Positions 19,523-29,709 are shown, counted from the first letter of the stretch. The stretch is 64,000 nucleotides of DNA from Propionibacteriaceae bacterium (GCA_025965155.1 JAOPXN010000052.1:1-64000); one strand, 5' to 3'. Translations and numbers: made by a program. The notes: a model not told the origin generated them from the letters alone.

Positions 19523-20665
19523 TCAGGTGAGAGCTGCTCGCGCTCCGGCTTCGGCGATCGTGCGGTCCTGGTCCGGGCTTCCCCCGGACACTCCAATGGC
19601 GCCCACTACCTCGCCTTCATAGACGATGGGCAGACCGCCGCCGATCATGCTGAAGTGCTCCATAGTCGGCAGCGTGTTGGCCAGCGGTGGCGCGTCTTTG
19701 ATCATGTCCCACCAGTCGTGGGTGGGCAGGCCGAAGGTGGCCGCCGTGTAGGCCTTGTCCTGTGCGATAGTGCCCATTAACAGCTGCGCTCCGTTCATTC
19801 TCGCGTAGCTCAGCAGGTGTGCACCGCGGTCAACCACAGCGACGCAGGCCCCTAGTCCAAGAGATCGAGCTACGGCCACGGCCGCAGCGAGCGCGCGCTG
19901 AGCTCCGTCGTAGCCCAGGGTGCTGGCACTGACGACCGAGGAGGGAGTGGGGTCGGCTGCCGCGGTGATCTTGGGAACCTGGGACCACGCGAAGTCGGCG
20001 GCGTAGTCGCCACCGGTCATGTACTCCAGCGTGCTGTACCGACCGTCGTTGGTCTCCGCCAATGAGCGCGGCCCCGGGAACCCGATGGTGTCCCACCCGA
20101 CGAAGTCACGGTTCCCTCCGTAGGCAGGATCCCCGTAGAAGCCGCATCGGGTGTGCAGCACCAGAGTCTCGAAGAAGCTGAGGTCATCGTCACTGACGGG
20201 CTGACTCATGGCCACCTCATAGCTGCCGGCTGACTCGGCGCCGGTCAGTGTCTCCACCTCGTCTGGTACGCCTCGGGCGAAGGCACCCAGAACAGCATCC
20301 TGCGCAGCCTCATCCAGGTCCACGAAGTCGGCATTGCGTGCCGCACGACTAACCCGGTCCAGCTCGAGCAGGCCCGTTCGGTAGCGCGACCGCAGGTTGT
20401 CGATACGCCGCTGCCAAGCCTGGCCCTGCTTGCCCTGCAGGGTGAGAAAACCGCTGCCCCATGCATTGGCGAACACGGCATCGGTGCCTGAGAGGTAGCG
20501 ATCGATGAAGACGACGACGCCGGCCTCCCGAGCACCCGGGTCCTGGTCGGTCGGGATGATGCGCGCCGTGGCGGCCTCAACGGTGACCCACTGGTGGTGG
20601 TCGAAGAACAGGCGGCCTGTTGCTTCGGGCATGGTGTTCGCTCCTGCAGATCCGTTGGAGGTCAT
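19523..20665 (-). CDS. fusion: gluconate 2-dehydrogenase subunit 3-like domain + GlcG/HbpS domain
   Basis: N-term RIIPTDQDPGAREAGVVVFIDRYL (Gluconate_2-dh3); C-term AAVAVARSLGLGACVAVVDRGAHLLSYARMNGAQ...AQDKAYTAATFG...GGGLPIVYEGEVVGAIGVSGG (GlcG). Confidence 0.82.
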   Translation of the reverse strand: MTSNGSAGANTMPEATGRLFFDHHQWVTVEAATARIIPTDQDPGAREAGVVVFIDRYLSGTDAVFANAWGSGFLTLQGKQGQAWQRRIDNLRSRYRTGLLELDRVSRAARNADFVDLDEAAQDAVLGAFARGVPDEVETLTGAESAGSYEVAMSQPVSDDDLSFFETLVLHTRCGFYGDPAYGGNRDFVGWDTIGFPGPRSLAETNDGRYSTLEYMTGGDYAADFAWSQVPKITAAADPTPSSVVSASTLGYDGAQRALAAAVAVARSLGLGACVAVVDRGAHLLSYARMNGAQLLMGTIAQDKAYTAATFGLPTHDWWDMIKDAPPLANTLPTMEHFSMIGGGLPIVYEGEVVGAIGVSGGSPDQDRTIAEAGARAALT

Positions 20666-22302
20666 GACGCGTCACCGCGAGTCTGGATGAGGTGGTCGGC
20701 CACCCGCCATGCGTTGGCCATGATGGTCGGCGTGGGGTTCGCCCCAAGCGCTGTTGGGAAGGCCGCGCCGTCCACGACAAACAGGTTGTTCACCTCATGG
20801 GCGCGGCACCAGCGGTTGAGGACCGAGCGATCGGGGTCATCACCCATTCGGGCGGTCCCCATCTCGTGGCTGCAGTTGCCGGTCAGCTCCGACAGCAGCA
20901 CCGGGTCGACGCGCGAGGCGCCTGCGGCCTCCATCAGATCCATGCTTCGACGGGCGATGTTGTCCGCCTGGGCGATGTCGTTGCTGTGCGGCTTGGCCGT
21001 GATCCGGGCCACCGGCATATCCCAGGCGTCGCGGACATCGGGGTCCAGATCCACGGTGTTGGTCTCCTGCGGGATGTCCTGCAGGATGGCACCGATCTTC
21101 ATGCTGTGGCTGAAGAAGTCCCGGTCGGCGTCCTTGGCCGGCTTCCCCCAGGTCGGATGGCCTGGATAGGTGAAGTTGACCGGGTGTCCGACGGTGGAGG
21201 CCGCACACACGCTTCCCAGTGCGTAGCCGCGGTTCAGATCGGTCTTGTAGAGCTCATAGGTGGCGCCGTTGACATAGGAACCGCTCCACTGGTTCAGCGG
21301 CGGGTGCGTCTCCTTGTCGAAGAGCCCGAATGCTCCCACGTACTCGTGGAACATTGCGTTGCGCCCGACCAGGCCGCTGCCGTTGGCAAGGCCGTCGGGG
21401 TACCGGCCGGACTGGGACAGCAGCAGCAACCGTGCTGTCTCGATGGCACCGCAGCACACGAAGACCGCTTCGGCACGCTGCTCATACTCGATCCCGTTCT
21501 CGTCCTGGTAGACGACCCCGCGGGCTCGCCCATCCGCACCAACGGTGATTTCACTGACGTACGACTCCGGCCTCAGGTCCAACAGGCCCGTAGCCAGGGC
21601 GTCGGGGATGAAAGTGTTCAGGGTGGAGGACTTCGCACCAGTTGGATCGCCGTACTCGTGCCAGAGTCCAGGTTGGGTGCTTGCGGGGCGACCGTTGTGT
21701 GGCGCGGTCAGGATCGCCATCGGTAGCGGGAACCCGTTGTAGCCCATCTTGGCGCAGCCGTCGTAGAACGCCTTTCCGACACCATTGACCGGGTACGGTC
21801 CGACCGGGTAGTCGGCGCTCCGAGGGCCCTCGTAGAGGTTGGCGCCGGCCAGACCGCAGACGCCGAACTCCCATTCCACCTTGGTGTAGAACGGCTCAAG
21901 CTCGTCGTAGCTGATCGGCCAGTCCACCAGGCTCGTTCCCTCGACCTCACCGTAGATGCTGCGCGCGATCAGGTCATCGGGGATGGGCCGGGGGAACCAG
22001 CCGGAATAGTGCACGGTGCCCCCGCCCACCATCTGTGGGACCGGTGAGAACCTGGTCTTGACAGCAACCTCGGAGGAGTCCCGGCGCTTGGTGCGCGGCT
22101 TCAGGTCGATGTCCTGCCAGAGGAACCCGCGGTTCACGTACTTGATCTCATCTCCGGAGAACTCCGAAGGTTTCATCCACGGCCCTCGTTCGAGACAGAC
22201 GACCTTGACGCCGGCCTCGGTGAGTACCTTGGCCACCGTGCCGCCCGAGGCGCCGGCGCCGATCACCACGACATCGGTCGGGGCAAGTTTCCTTGTTGTC
22301 AC
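20662..22302 (-). CDS. GMC-family oxidoreductase (FAD; sugar/gluconate dehydrogenase large-subunit-like)
   Basis: VVIGAGASGGTVAKVLTEAGVKVVCLERG, VDGAAFPTALGANPTPTIMANAWRVADHL. Confidence 0.92.
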   Translation of the reverse strand: MTTRKLAPTDVVVIGAGASGGTVAKVLTEAGVKVVCLERGPWMKPSEFSGDEIKYVNRGFLWQDIDLKPRTKRRDSSEVAVKTRFSPVPQMVGGGTVHYSGWFPRPIPDDLIARSIYGEVEGTSLVDWPISYDELEPFYTKVEWEFGVCGLAGANLYEGPRSADYPVGPYPVNGVGKAFYDGCAKMGYNGFPLPMAILTAPHNGRPASTQPGLWHEYGDPTGAKSSTLNTFIPDALATGLLDLRPESYVSEITVGADGRARGVVYQDENGIEYEQRAEAVFVCCGAIETARLLLLSQSGRYPDGLANGSGLVGRNAMFHEYVGAFGLFDKETHPPLNQWSGSYVNGATYELYKTDLNRGYALGSVCAASTVGHPVNFTYPGHPTWGKPAKDADRDFFSHSMKIGAILQDIPQETNTVDLDPDVRDAWDMPVARITAKPHSNDIAQADNIARRSMDLMEAAGASRVDPVLLSELTGNCSHEMGTARMGDDPDRSVLNRWCRAHEVNNLFVVDGAAFPTALGANPTPTIMANAWRVADHLIQTRGDAS

Positions 22303-22379
22303 GCTTCTTTGCGCTCCTTCGTAGAGGCGAGACCCGTCCGCTGCCGGACCATCTCGATGCGGTTCAGGGGGACGTGCTT

Positions 22380-23936
22380 TCAGACCATGTGAGCGACCAT
22401 CTCGACCTCGGTCGGTTTCGCCTCCGGCGGCGTCTGTATCGTCGCGCGCACGCTTCCACCGCTCATGATGTGGATCTGCGAGCTCATCATGATCAGCTCC
22501 AGGAGGTCGTCGCTGATCAGGACGACGGCCAGACCGTTCGCCACCTGCTCACGCAGCAGCGAGTAGATGTGCTCCTTGGCGCCGACGTCAACACCACGGG
22601 TCGGGTTATCCAAGATCAGAACCTTGGTTCCGGCGGCCAGCCACCGGCCGAGAATGACCTTCTGCTGGTTTCCTCCACTCAGGCGTCCCACCGCCGCCTG
22701 GATGCCCGGCGTCTTGATCTTGAGTAGATCGACGTACTTGTCGGCGTCACGCTTCTCCCGACCGCCGTCCATGACACTGGCACCAAGACCGCCTTCCGTG
22801 GACAACCGAGCCAAGGAGATGTTCCAGGACACAGGCTGCGGCAGCAGCGCTCCTTCCGCCGCACGATCCTGTGGTACGTAGCCCATCCCGGCTTGGGTGG
22901 TGTCCGAGATGGTGCTGACTATCTGTGTTCCGACTCTGACCTCTCCTGCGACGTCCTTACCGGCGCCGAAGATGGCCCGACCTAGCTCGGACTTTCCGGA
23001 ACCGATTACCCCGGCGATCCCGACGATCTCCCCGGGCCGTACATCGAAGCTGACATCGCTGAACGCCCGAGGCTGGGACAGCCCCGCCACGCTCAGGATC
23101 GGCGTCGTCGCAGTCGTCGGCTGCTGCCGGTCCTCGTGGTACAGGAACTCCGATCGGGCGCGGCCGACCATCACCTGGTGCAGCTGCTCCTCGGTCATGT
23201 CACGGGCGGATCCGCGTGCCACCAGGTGACCGTCCTTGATCACCACCACCTGGTCGCTGTTGTCCAGCAGCTCGCCGAGCCGGTGACCGACATAGACGAT
23301 TCCGGTCTTGTTCCGTGCCTGCTTCACTACCCTGAAGAAGAACTCCGTCTCATCGGCCAGCAGACCTGCGGTTGGCTCGTCCAGCAGCAACACCGGGGAC
23401 GGCGTCTCCAACAGATCCGCCAATGCAAACGCCTTGATGATCTCGACGATCTGGCGCACCGAGAAGCTGTAGGAGTCGATCGGCTTGGTCGGATCGATCC
23501 AGCCGTGCTCGAACTCCTCGAGGTAGGCCGATGCCCGGCGCCTCATCGCCGCATGATTGATGAAGCCGTAGTTGGAGAACCGCTTTTCGTGGGTCAGGAA
23601 CAAGTTCTCATACACCCGTAGCCCTGGAACTAGAGCCAGCTCCTGGAACACTCGGAAGATGCCGTTGAAGTTGGCATCCCGATAGCTCTTCAGCCGTACC
23701 TCCTGACCACGAAGCAGCAGCCGGCCGGTGTCGGGAGGAACCACACCGCTGAGAATGTTCAGCAGTGTCGACTTCCCCGCCCCGTTCTCGCCGACGACGC
23801 CCAGTACCTCGCGGTCGTGGATCTCGATGTCGACCCCGGACAGCACCGTATTCGCGCCGTAGGACTTGCCGATGCCCTCGGCCACCAACAGCGGCGCTGC
23901 GGAGGGATCAACAGCCGCACCGTCGTCGGCCATCAC
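22380..23936 (-). CDS. sugar ABC transporter ATP-binding protein (RbsA/MglA-like, two domains)
   Basis: GENGAGKSTLLNILSG, LLLDEPTAGL, second domain LSGGNQQKVILGRWLAAGTKVLILDNPTRGVDVG. Confidence 0.93.
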   Translation of the reverse strand: MMADDGAAVDPSAAPLLVAEGIGKSYGANTVLSGVDIEIHDREVLGVVGENGAGKSTLLNILSGVVPPDTGRLLLRGQEVRLKSYRDANFNGIFRVFQELALVPGLRVYENLFLTHEKRFSNYGFINHAAMRRRASAYLEEFEHGWIDPTKPIDSYSFSVRQIVEIIKAFALADLLETPSPVLLLDEPTAGLLADETEFFFRVVKQARNKTGIVYVGHRLGELLDNSDQVVVIKDGHLVARGSARDMTEEQLHQVMVGRARSEFLYHEDRQQPTTATTPILSVAGLSQPRAFSDVSFDVRPGEIVGIAGVIGSGKSELGRAIFGAGKDVAGEVRVGTQIVSTISDTTQAGMGYVPQDRAAEGALLPQPVSWNISLARLSTEGGLGASVMDGGREKRDADKYVDLLKIKTPGIQAAVGRLSGGNQQKVILGRWLAAGTKVLILDNPTRGVDVGAKEHIYSLLREQVANGLAVVLISDDLLELIMMSSQIHIMSGGSVRATIQTPPEAKPTEVEMVAHMV

Positions 23937-24928
23937 TTGATCAGTCCCACCCGGCTGCGGTCCATCGAGATCGCCACAGCGGCGATGACCACGATGCCCT
24001 GGATGACGATCTGGAGGAACGGATGGACGTTGGCCAGCGTCATGCCATTGGTGAGAATGGTGATGATCAACACGCCAAGGACCGTACGGAGCGGCCCGCC
24101 GACGCCCCCGGTCAGCGGTGTTCCGCCCATCACCACAGCGGCGATCGTCGGCAGCAGGAAGGTGGTGCCCATGTCGGGACCGCTACCGTTGATCCGGAAC
24201 ATCAGCAGCATCCCGGCGACGCTGGCCAGCAGGCCTGCCACGACGAACACCAGGAACTTGTGCTTCTGGACCGGCACGCCGGACAGCCGCGCCACCGCCT
24301 CGCCCCCACCGAGGACGTAGGTGTACCGGCCGAACCGGGTGCGCTGGCAGACCAGGATGGCAGCCAGCAGCAGAACCAGCGCCCAGAGTGCAATCTTCGG
24401 GATGCCCAGAAGATCGCCACTGAACACGCCCGAGAGCGGAGCGTTGGGCGCAAGCGGGGTCGAGGCACCGTTAGAGATGAACAGGCTGACTCCGTTAAAC
24501 GCGTACAACGTTCCCAGAGTGACCAAGAACGACGGCAGTTTCACGAACGCGAAGAGCGCTCCGTTGATGGCTCCCACCACCAGGCCGATCAACGGGACGA
24601 TCAACAGACCCGGAGCTCCGAACTGTTGCAGCAGCAACGCCGATGAGACTCCGGTGAGCGTGACAACGGACCCCACCGAAAGGTCGATACTGCCCATGAC
24701 GATCACGAACGTCTGCGCCACCGCCAGGATCATCAGCACCGAGGCGGCACTCACGATGTTCAGGATGTTCTCGGGATAGAGGAACCGTGGGTTCAGTATG
24801 GTGAACACCACGACCAGAACCGGCACGATGATGAGCGGGCCAACGACCCTGAGCTGGGGCCGATTCCTCGGCCCCTTCACCGGCGGCGCGGCTGCCGATG
24901 GGCTCACTTCCGTCAGTGTGCTGCTCAT
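23933..24928 (-). CDS. sugar ABC transporter permease (RbsC-like)
   Basis: Multi-TM, VIVMGSIDLSVGSVVTLTGV, MGGTPLTGGVGGPLRTVLGVLII. Confidence 0.92.
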   Translation of the reverse strand: MSSTLTEVSPSAAAPPVKGPRNRPQLRVVGPLIIVPVLVVVFTILNPRFLYPENILNIVSAASVLMILAVAQTFVIVMGSIDLSVGSVVTLTGVSSALLLQQFGAPGLLIVPLIGLVVGAINGALFAFVKLPSFLVTLGTLYAFNGVSLFISNGASTPLAPNAPLSGVFSGDLLGIPKIALWALVLLLAAILVCQRTRFGRYTYVLGGGEAVARLSGVPVQKHKFLVFVVAGLLASVAGMLLMFRINGSGPDMGTTFLLPTIAAVVMGGTPLTGGVGGPLRTVLGVLIITILTNGMTLANVHPFLQIVIQGIVVIAAVAISMDRSRVGLIK

Positions 24929-26247
24929 GTGACGATGTCCCCCGCTCCGTCGACGCACAGGTCACGCGCCTTGCCCAGCGGATCACTCTTGAAGTGGTCC
25001 TTGTACAAGGCTGTCGTGGTCTCAAGATCCTTGGCCCAGGTGTCGCCGGAGTAAGCGTCGGGCAGCGAGTAGCCGGCGGGCTTCGTCGACTCCTGGTAGG
25101 CCCAGTACTTGTTGGGATCCATCACACCGACCAGGTTCTGCGGATCCCAGTCCTCCGGGTTCAGGACGCGGGACATCTTGCGCCAGTCGTAGGGCGCCGG
25201 GTCGGCGTACATGATCTTGCGGTACTCGGCGGCAGCCTCGGGGGTGTTCACACTGAAGCAACCCCAGTGGATCATCCGCTCAGCCGGAGTCGGCTTCCAA
25301 CCGTTGAGTGCGTCGTAGATCCGGCTGATGAAGTGTCCGCCGAGCCAGGCCGGGTGGGTGCAGAGGGTGGCGTACACATCTCCGCTCTCGATCAGCCCCA
25401 GCCCCTCCGGGACCCCGTCGCCGGACACAACAACCACCTTGCCGTTCATGCCCTTGTTCTTGAGTGCTTCCACAATTGCCACGGTCATGTCGTCGTTGTG
25501 CGAGACGATGCCGGCAACATCGGGGTGCTGCACCAGGAGTGCGTCGATGATCGGACGGGCGACAGTACGCGACCATCCACCGGCCTGTGAAGGCACCATC
25601 TCGATGTTGGGGTACTTCTTCGCAGCGGCCGCCACGCCGGCCAGGCGTTCGTCGTTGATGCTGGCGCCGCGAATGCCGTCGATCTGAATGACCTTGCCCT
25701 TGCCATCCAGCTTCCGGAAGAGCAGCTCGGCAACGGACTGGAAGGTAGCGGGGCCGTTCACCACACCGAAGGTCAAGTAGTAGTCACCGATGTCCAGGGG
25801 GGTGACCCAGGGCGCGTTGTTCCACATGTTGGCGGTGTAGATCTTTGCGGCTTGCAGGGTACGCATCAGCTCAGGCTGGATGCCGTTGTTGCTGGCGATC
25901 ATGGTGACCCCGGCGATCCCCTGGAGCTCAGCGGACTTCAGCTGAGACAGCTGGGCGGAAGCATCGTTGTTGCTCACAGCCTGGTGGTACTTGAAGCTGA
26001 ACTGGCCCATTGCGGCCCGGCTGCCCTTGTTGTACGCGTCGTAGTAGACGTTGTCCAGCGTGAAGTATGAGTTGAGGATGTTGTGCTCCTCCTCACCGCC
26101 GGGGCCGGACTCGGTACGGGCACAGGCAGCGAGTCCCCCGCCCAGTGCCAGCGCGAGACCACCGGCGCCGGCGAAGCGGAGTACGTCTCGGCGGGACACT
26201 GGTCTGCGGCCGACTGCGTTGCTCAGCGCGTCGAGTTGATTGGTCAA
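24925..26247 (-). CDS. sugar ABC transporter substrate-binding lipoprotein (Tat-like signal)
   Basis: SRRDVLRFAGAGGLALALGGGLAACA Tat/lipobox; periplasmic-binding fold; TTG start at 26247 with AGAGGTGG upstream inferred. Confidence 0.88.
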   Translation of the reverse strand: MTNQLDALSNAVGRRPVSRRDVLRFAGAGGLALALGGGLAACARTESGPGGEEEHNILNSYFTLDNVYYDAYNKGSRAAMGQFSFKYHQAVSNNDASAQLSQLKSAELQGIAGVTMIASNNGIQPELMRTLQAAKIYTANMWNNAPWVTPLDIGDYYLTFGVVNGPATFQSVAELLFRKLDGKGKVIQIDGIRGASINDERLAGVAAAAKKYPNIEMVPSQAGGWSRTVARPIIDALLVQHPDVAGIVSHNDDMTVAIVEALKNKGMNGKVVVVSGDGVPEGLGLIESGDVYATLCTHPAWLGGHFISRIYDALNGWKPTPAERMIHWGCFSVNTPEAAAEYRKIMYADPAPYDWRKMSRVLNPEDWDPQNLVGVMDPNKYWAYQESTKPAGYSLPDAYSGDTWAKDLETTTALYKDHFKSDPLGKARDLCVDGAGDIVT

Positions 26248-26394
26248 CTTCCACCTCTTCTTTGAGATCGCCCCAATTGGTTCGATTCTGTTGGACTTGC
26301 ATCGCTGGTTGAGCAGCGCGATCACGCTGCCGCCGTCAGCCATGGCGGGACAGGAGCGCTGCGATCATCCGATCGACGACCGACTAGCGTGCAT

Positions 26395-26409
26395 CCTGTC
26401 AGGACAGCA
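26395..26409. promoter_or_regulatory. putative GntR-type operator (CCTGTCAGGACAGCA)
   Basis: Matches CCTGTAAGTACAGGA; divergent intergenic region between SBP and monooxygenase genes. Confidence 0.45.
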
Positions 26410-26462
26410 TACTAGGACTGACCGAAGTGCACACGCAATAGCCCAAATGAGAGGAGTCCAAG

Positions 26463-26780
26463 ATGATCAACGACGAGACGACGGATCGCGAGCTGCTGAC
26501 GGTGATGGCATCGATGAAGGCGAGGCGCGGCAAGGAGCAGCTCCTGCGCGAAGCGCTCGAGGCCCTGATCGAGCCCACCCAGCACGATGAAGGCATGGTG
26601 GCCTACCATCTGCACCAGGGGGTGGAGGACCCTGCCTTGTTCTGCTTCTACGAGAAGTGGACCAACGCCGAGGCGCTCGATAGCCACCTGCAGGCGCCCC
26701 ATCTGGTCGAGCTCGGCACCAAGGTCGACGACCTGCTCGATGGCGACATCGTCATCCACCGGGTCCGACGCATTGGTTGA
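26463..26780 (+). CDS. antibiotic biosynthesis monooxygenase (ABM) family protein
   Basis: ~105 aa, MASMKARRGKEQLLREALEALIEPTQHDEGMVAYHLHQGVEDPALFCFYEKWTNAEALDSHL. Confidence 0.88.
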   Translation: MINDETTDRELLTVMASMKARRGKEQLLREALEALIEPTQHDEGMVAYHLHQGVEDPALFCFYEKWTNAEALDSHLQAPHLVELGTKVDDLLDGDIVIHRVRRIG

Positions 26781-26792
26781 ACCGACCTTGCA

Positions 26793-26807
26793 AATGTAAC
26801 GACAGGA
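26793..26807. promoter_or_regulatory. putative GntR-type operator (AATGTAACGACAGGA, followed by TGTCAGGATGTC)
   Basis: Partial match to CCTGTAAGTACAGGA; upstream of the cupin gene. Confidence 0.35.
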
Positions 26808-26889
26808 TGTCAGGATGTCGGCGACTCGAAGGTCGCTTCGCCCGCACCCGGCCACGACTGGCCATGCCGGCCGTGGCCACCGGTTCGAA

Positions 26890-27432
26890 ATGACTTCAGA
26901 AGCACTCTCACCACCACCCAAAGGAGACGTGGACGTGGCAATCACCAAGAAGCCGGTCTGGCACTACTCGGAAATCCCTCAGGACGAAGCGGTCACCGCG
27001 CTCATGCCGGGCTTCGAGATCCAGTACATCGTCGACGACGAGCACTGCGAGCATGACACGCAGGCCGTCTTCGGCCACTGCGTCTTCCCGCCGATCTCCC
27101 AGCACTCGCCGCACCGCCATACCGAGGCCGACGAGCTGGTGTACGTGATCAAGGGCCGCGTGGTCAACGGTCAGATCGACGAGAACGGGGTCGCCACCGA
27201 GTACGAGTGCGGACCCGGAGTCGCGACCTTCGTCGCGAAGGGACGGATCCACTGGAGCCGGAACCCGTTCGACGAGCCGGCCGAGTTCGTGTTCGCGTAC
27301 TACGGCGCCTCGTCACTGGAGAAGAGCGGTCTGATCGACCTCACCAACGAGGTTCCGATCAAGAACGAGCCGGTCGACGGCCAGCGGGTTCTGCCCTTGG
27401 AGCTCGACCCGGGGCTCGTCCAGCACGCCTAA
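26890..27432 (+). CDS. cupin domain protein
   Basis: SPHRHTEADELVYVIKGRV and GRIHWSRNPFDEPAEFVF cupin motifs; start could be GTG at 26935. Confidence 0.82.
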   Translation: MTSEALSPPPKGDVDVAITKKPVWHYSEIPQDEAVTALMPGFEIQYIVDDEHCEHDTQAVFGHCVFPPISQHSPHRHTEADELVYVIKGRVVNGQIDENGVATEYECGPGVATFVAKGRIHWSRNPFDEPAEFVFAYYGASSLEKSGLIDLTNEVPIKNEPVDGQRVLPLELDPGLVQHA

Positions 27433-27465
27433 GCCGCCTATAGCTTTCAGCACCGCATAACACGG

Positions 27466-27502
27466 AATCTCCGCCGCCGCCGACGCGGCGGTGGCGGAGA
27501 TT
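27466..27502. terminator. GC-rich hairpin downstream of the cupin gene
   Basis: AATCTCCGCC-G-CCGCCG...CGGCGG-T-GGCGGAGATT long stem followed by TTCC. Confidence 0.6.
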
Positions 27503-27588
27503 TCCACGCGGTCCCAGCAAGTTCCCCAATGCAACGTCAAGGCGGCGAGACGCGAACGATCCGCCGCATTATCGATTGGAGTTAGTCA

Positions 27589-28491
27589 ATGCGGGTTGGA
27601 ATCGACAGTTACAGCTTTCACCGGTACTTCGGCGAGATCTATCCGGGGCTGCAAAAGGATCCCGGTACACGCTGGGACATGAAGGATGACTTCGTCGACT
27701 TCGCGGTGTCGCTGGATGTGGACGAAGTCGCCCTGGAGACGCTGTTCTACCCAGCCACCGATGACGAGTACTGCGCCGCCCTGAAGGACCGGCTGGACGA
27801 GGCCGGTCTGGACCGTGTGATCGGTTGGGGGCATCCCGATGGCTTGCACGGTGGTCGGGACGAGGATGCCCTGGCCGACCTGATCAGGCACATCCCCCGG
27901 GCGACCGCGGTCGGTGCAAAGATCATGCGCATCGTCGCGTCCAGCATGGTGTACGTCGACGAGCCGCACGGCCCGCAGATTGAGAACTCGATCCGGATGC
28001 TCAAGCAGGCGGTCAAAGTGGCGGACGACCACGACGTCACGCTGGCCATCGAGAACCACATTGACTTCACCTCCACCGAGATCCTGGAGATCATCGAGGG
28101 AGTGGGCTCCGAGCGGCTGCGGGTCAACCTGGACACGGGCAACGCCCTGCGGATGCACGAGGACCCGGTGGAGGCAGCACGTCGGCTGGCTCCGTACACC
28201 GTTGCGACCCACACCAAGGACATCATCACCCGCAAGAAGGGTGGCTCACCCTCGGATCGATTTGTCTGGTGGCCTGCCTGCCCCGCTGGCCAGGGCCTGG
28301 TCGACTTCGAAGGCATCGCGCGTGTTCTTCAGGACGCCAACTTCCAAGGATCACTCGCCGTTGAGCTCGACCTGATGGCTGAGCCGTGGGAGGCCCGGAC
28401 CGAGGAAGAGAACGTCGCGGAGAGCATCGCCTACCTGAAGCAGATCGGTCAGAAGATAGACGCAGAGGCCGCATCGGTGGTGTCGCACTGA
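27589..28491 (+). CDS. sugar phosphate isomerase/epimerase (TIM barrel)
   Basis: MRVGIDSYSFHRYFG, LAIENHIDFTSTEILEIIE, LRVNLDTGNALRMHEDPVEAARRLAPYTVATHTKD. Confidence 0.9.
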   Translation: MRVGIDSYSFHRYFGEIYPGLQKDPGTRWDMKDDFVDFAVSLDVDEVALETLFYPATDDEYCAALKDRLDEAGLDRVIGWGHPDGLHGGRDEDALADLIRHIPRATAVGAKIMRIVASSMVYVDEPHGPQIENSIRMLKQAVKVADDHDVTLAIENHIDFTSTEILEIIEGVGSERLRVNLDTGNALRMHEDPVEAARRLAPYTVATHTKDIITRKKGGSPSDRFVWWPACPAGQGLVDFEGIARVLQDANFQGSLAVELDLMAEPWEARTEEENVAESIAYLKQIGQKIDAEAASVVSH

Positions 28492-29633
28492 TGGCGCTCA
28501 TCCCCGCAAAACCCGACGGCCGGCCTACGGTCAACATTGGCATGCTGGGCTACGGCTTCATGGGCAAGGCACACAGCAACGCCTTCAAGACGATGCCGTA
28601 CATCTTCTGGCCGGACGCCGCACGGCCGCGGCTGAAGGCGATCGCCGGCCGCACCGAGGACAAGGTCGCCGAAGCTGCCACCCGCTACGGCTTCGAGACC
28701 TACAGCACCGACTGGCACGACCTGCTCGCCGATCCCGACATCCAGGTCTTCGACAACGTGGGTCCCGACCCAGAGCACTTCGGTCCGACCATGGCAGCGA
28801 TCAAGGCGGGCAAGCATGTGGTCTGCGAGAAGCCGCTCGCACTCTCGGCACAGGAGGCCACTCAGCTTCACCACGCTGCCGTCGAGGCGAACGTGAAGCA
28901 CCTGACCTGCTTCAACTATCGGTTTGTCCCGGCGGTCCGGCTCGCTTACGAGATGATCTCCAACGGCGAGCTCGGCGAGATCTACACCAGCAGCTTCCGC
29001 TACGCACAGGAGTGGCGCACCGATCCGGACGCGACACTGCCGACGCCGGCTGGCGCGCTCTCTGTGATCGGGTGCCACGCCATCGACCAAGCCCGTCTCC
29101 TGGTGGGTGACATCGCGGCAGTCTCGGCTGTCCTATCCAACCCGGTCTCCTCCGCGGACCGCGGCGAACCGGTCGATGCAGTGACCTCCATCGCGGAGTT
29201 CCACGGCGGTGCCACTGGCACGATCTCGGCAACCCTGATTGCGCCCGGCCGGCGGAACCGCCTCAGCTGGGAGATCAACGGTTCCAAAGGAAGCATCTGC
29301 TGGGACCTGGAGAACCTGAACGTCCTGCGGGTGTATCGGCGCGGCGGTACGACCTCGGAAGGGTTCGCCGAGGTGATCGTCTGTGAGGCCGACCATCCTC
29401 TCGTGGGCCCGTGGTGGCCGAGCGGCCATGTTCTCGGGTGGGAGCATTCGCATATCAACATGCTCGCCGACTTCGTACGGGCGGTGGCCGAGGATAGCCC
29501 GCTCACTCGCACGGCTGCGACCTTCGCCGATGGCGCAAAGGCGGCGCTGGTGGCCGACGCCATCACCGAGTCCGCCGTCAAGGGGGTACGGACAGCGGTA
29601 CCGGAGCTGCCCGGAACCTCTACCGGATCGTAG
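28491..29633 (+). CDS. Gfo/Idh/MocA family oxidoreductase
   Basis: NIGMLGYGFMGKAHSNAF, KHVVCEKPLALSAQEA, HAIDQARLLVGDI. Confidence 0.93.
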   Translation: MALIPAKPDGRPTVNIGMLGYGFMGKAHSNAFKTMPYIFWPDAARPRLKAIAGRTEDKVAEAATRYGFETYSTDWHDLLADPDIQVFDNVGPDPEHFGPTMAAIKAGKHVVCEKPLALSAQEATQLHHAAVEANVKHLTCFNYRFVPAVRLAYEMISNGELGEIYTSSFRYAQEWRTDPDATLPTPAGALSVIGCHAIDQARLLVGDIAAVSAVLSNPVSSADRGEPVDAVTSIAEFHGGATGTISATLIAPGRRNRLSWEINGSKGSICWDLENLNVLRVYRRGGTTSEGFAEVIVCEADHPLVGPWWPSGHVLGWEHSHINMLADFVRAVAEDSPLTRTAATFADGAKAALVADAITESAVKGVRTAVPELPGTSTGS

Positions 29634-29709
29634 CTCACCGGGCAGCGACGAACGGCTCGCAGCTCATGTTCGGCAGACCCATCGTTTATACAAGGCAAGG
29701 AGTAACTAA

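Noticed and set aside
20692-21726. 344-aa plus-strand ORF
   Set aside because: Antisense shadow of the GMC oxidoreductase
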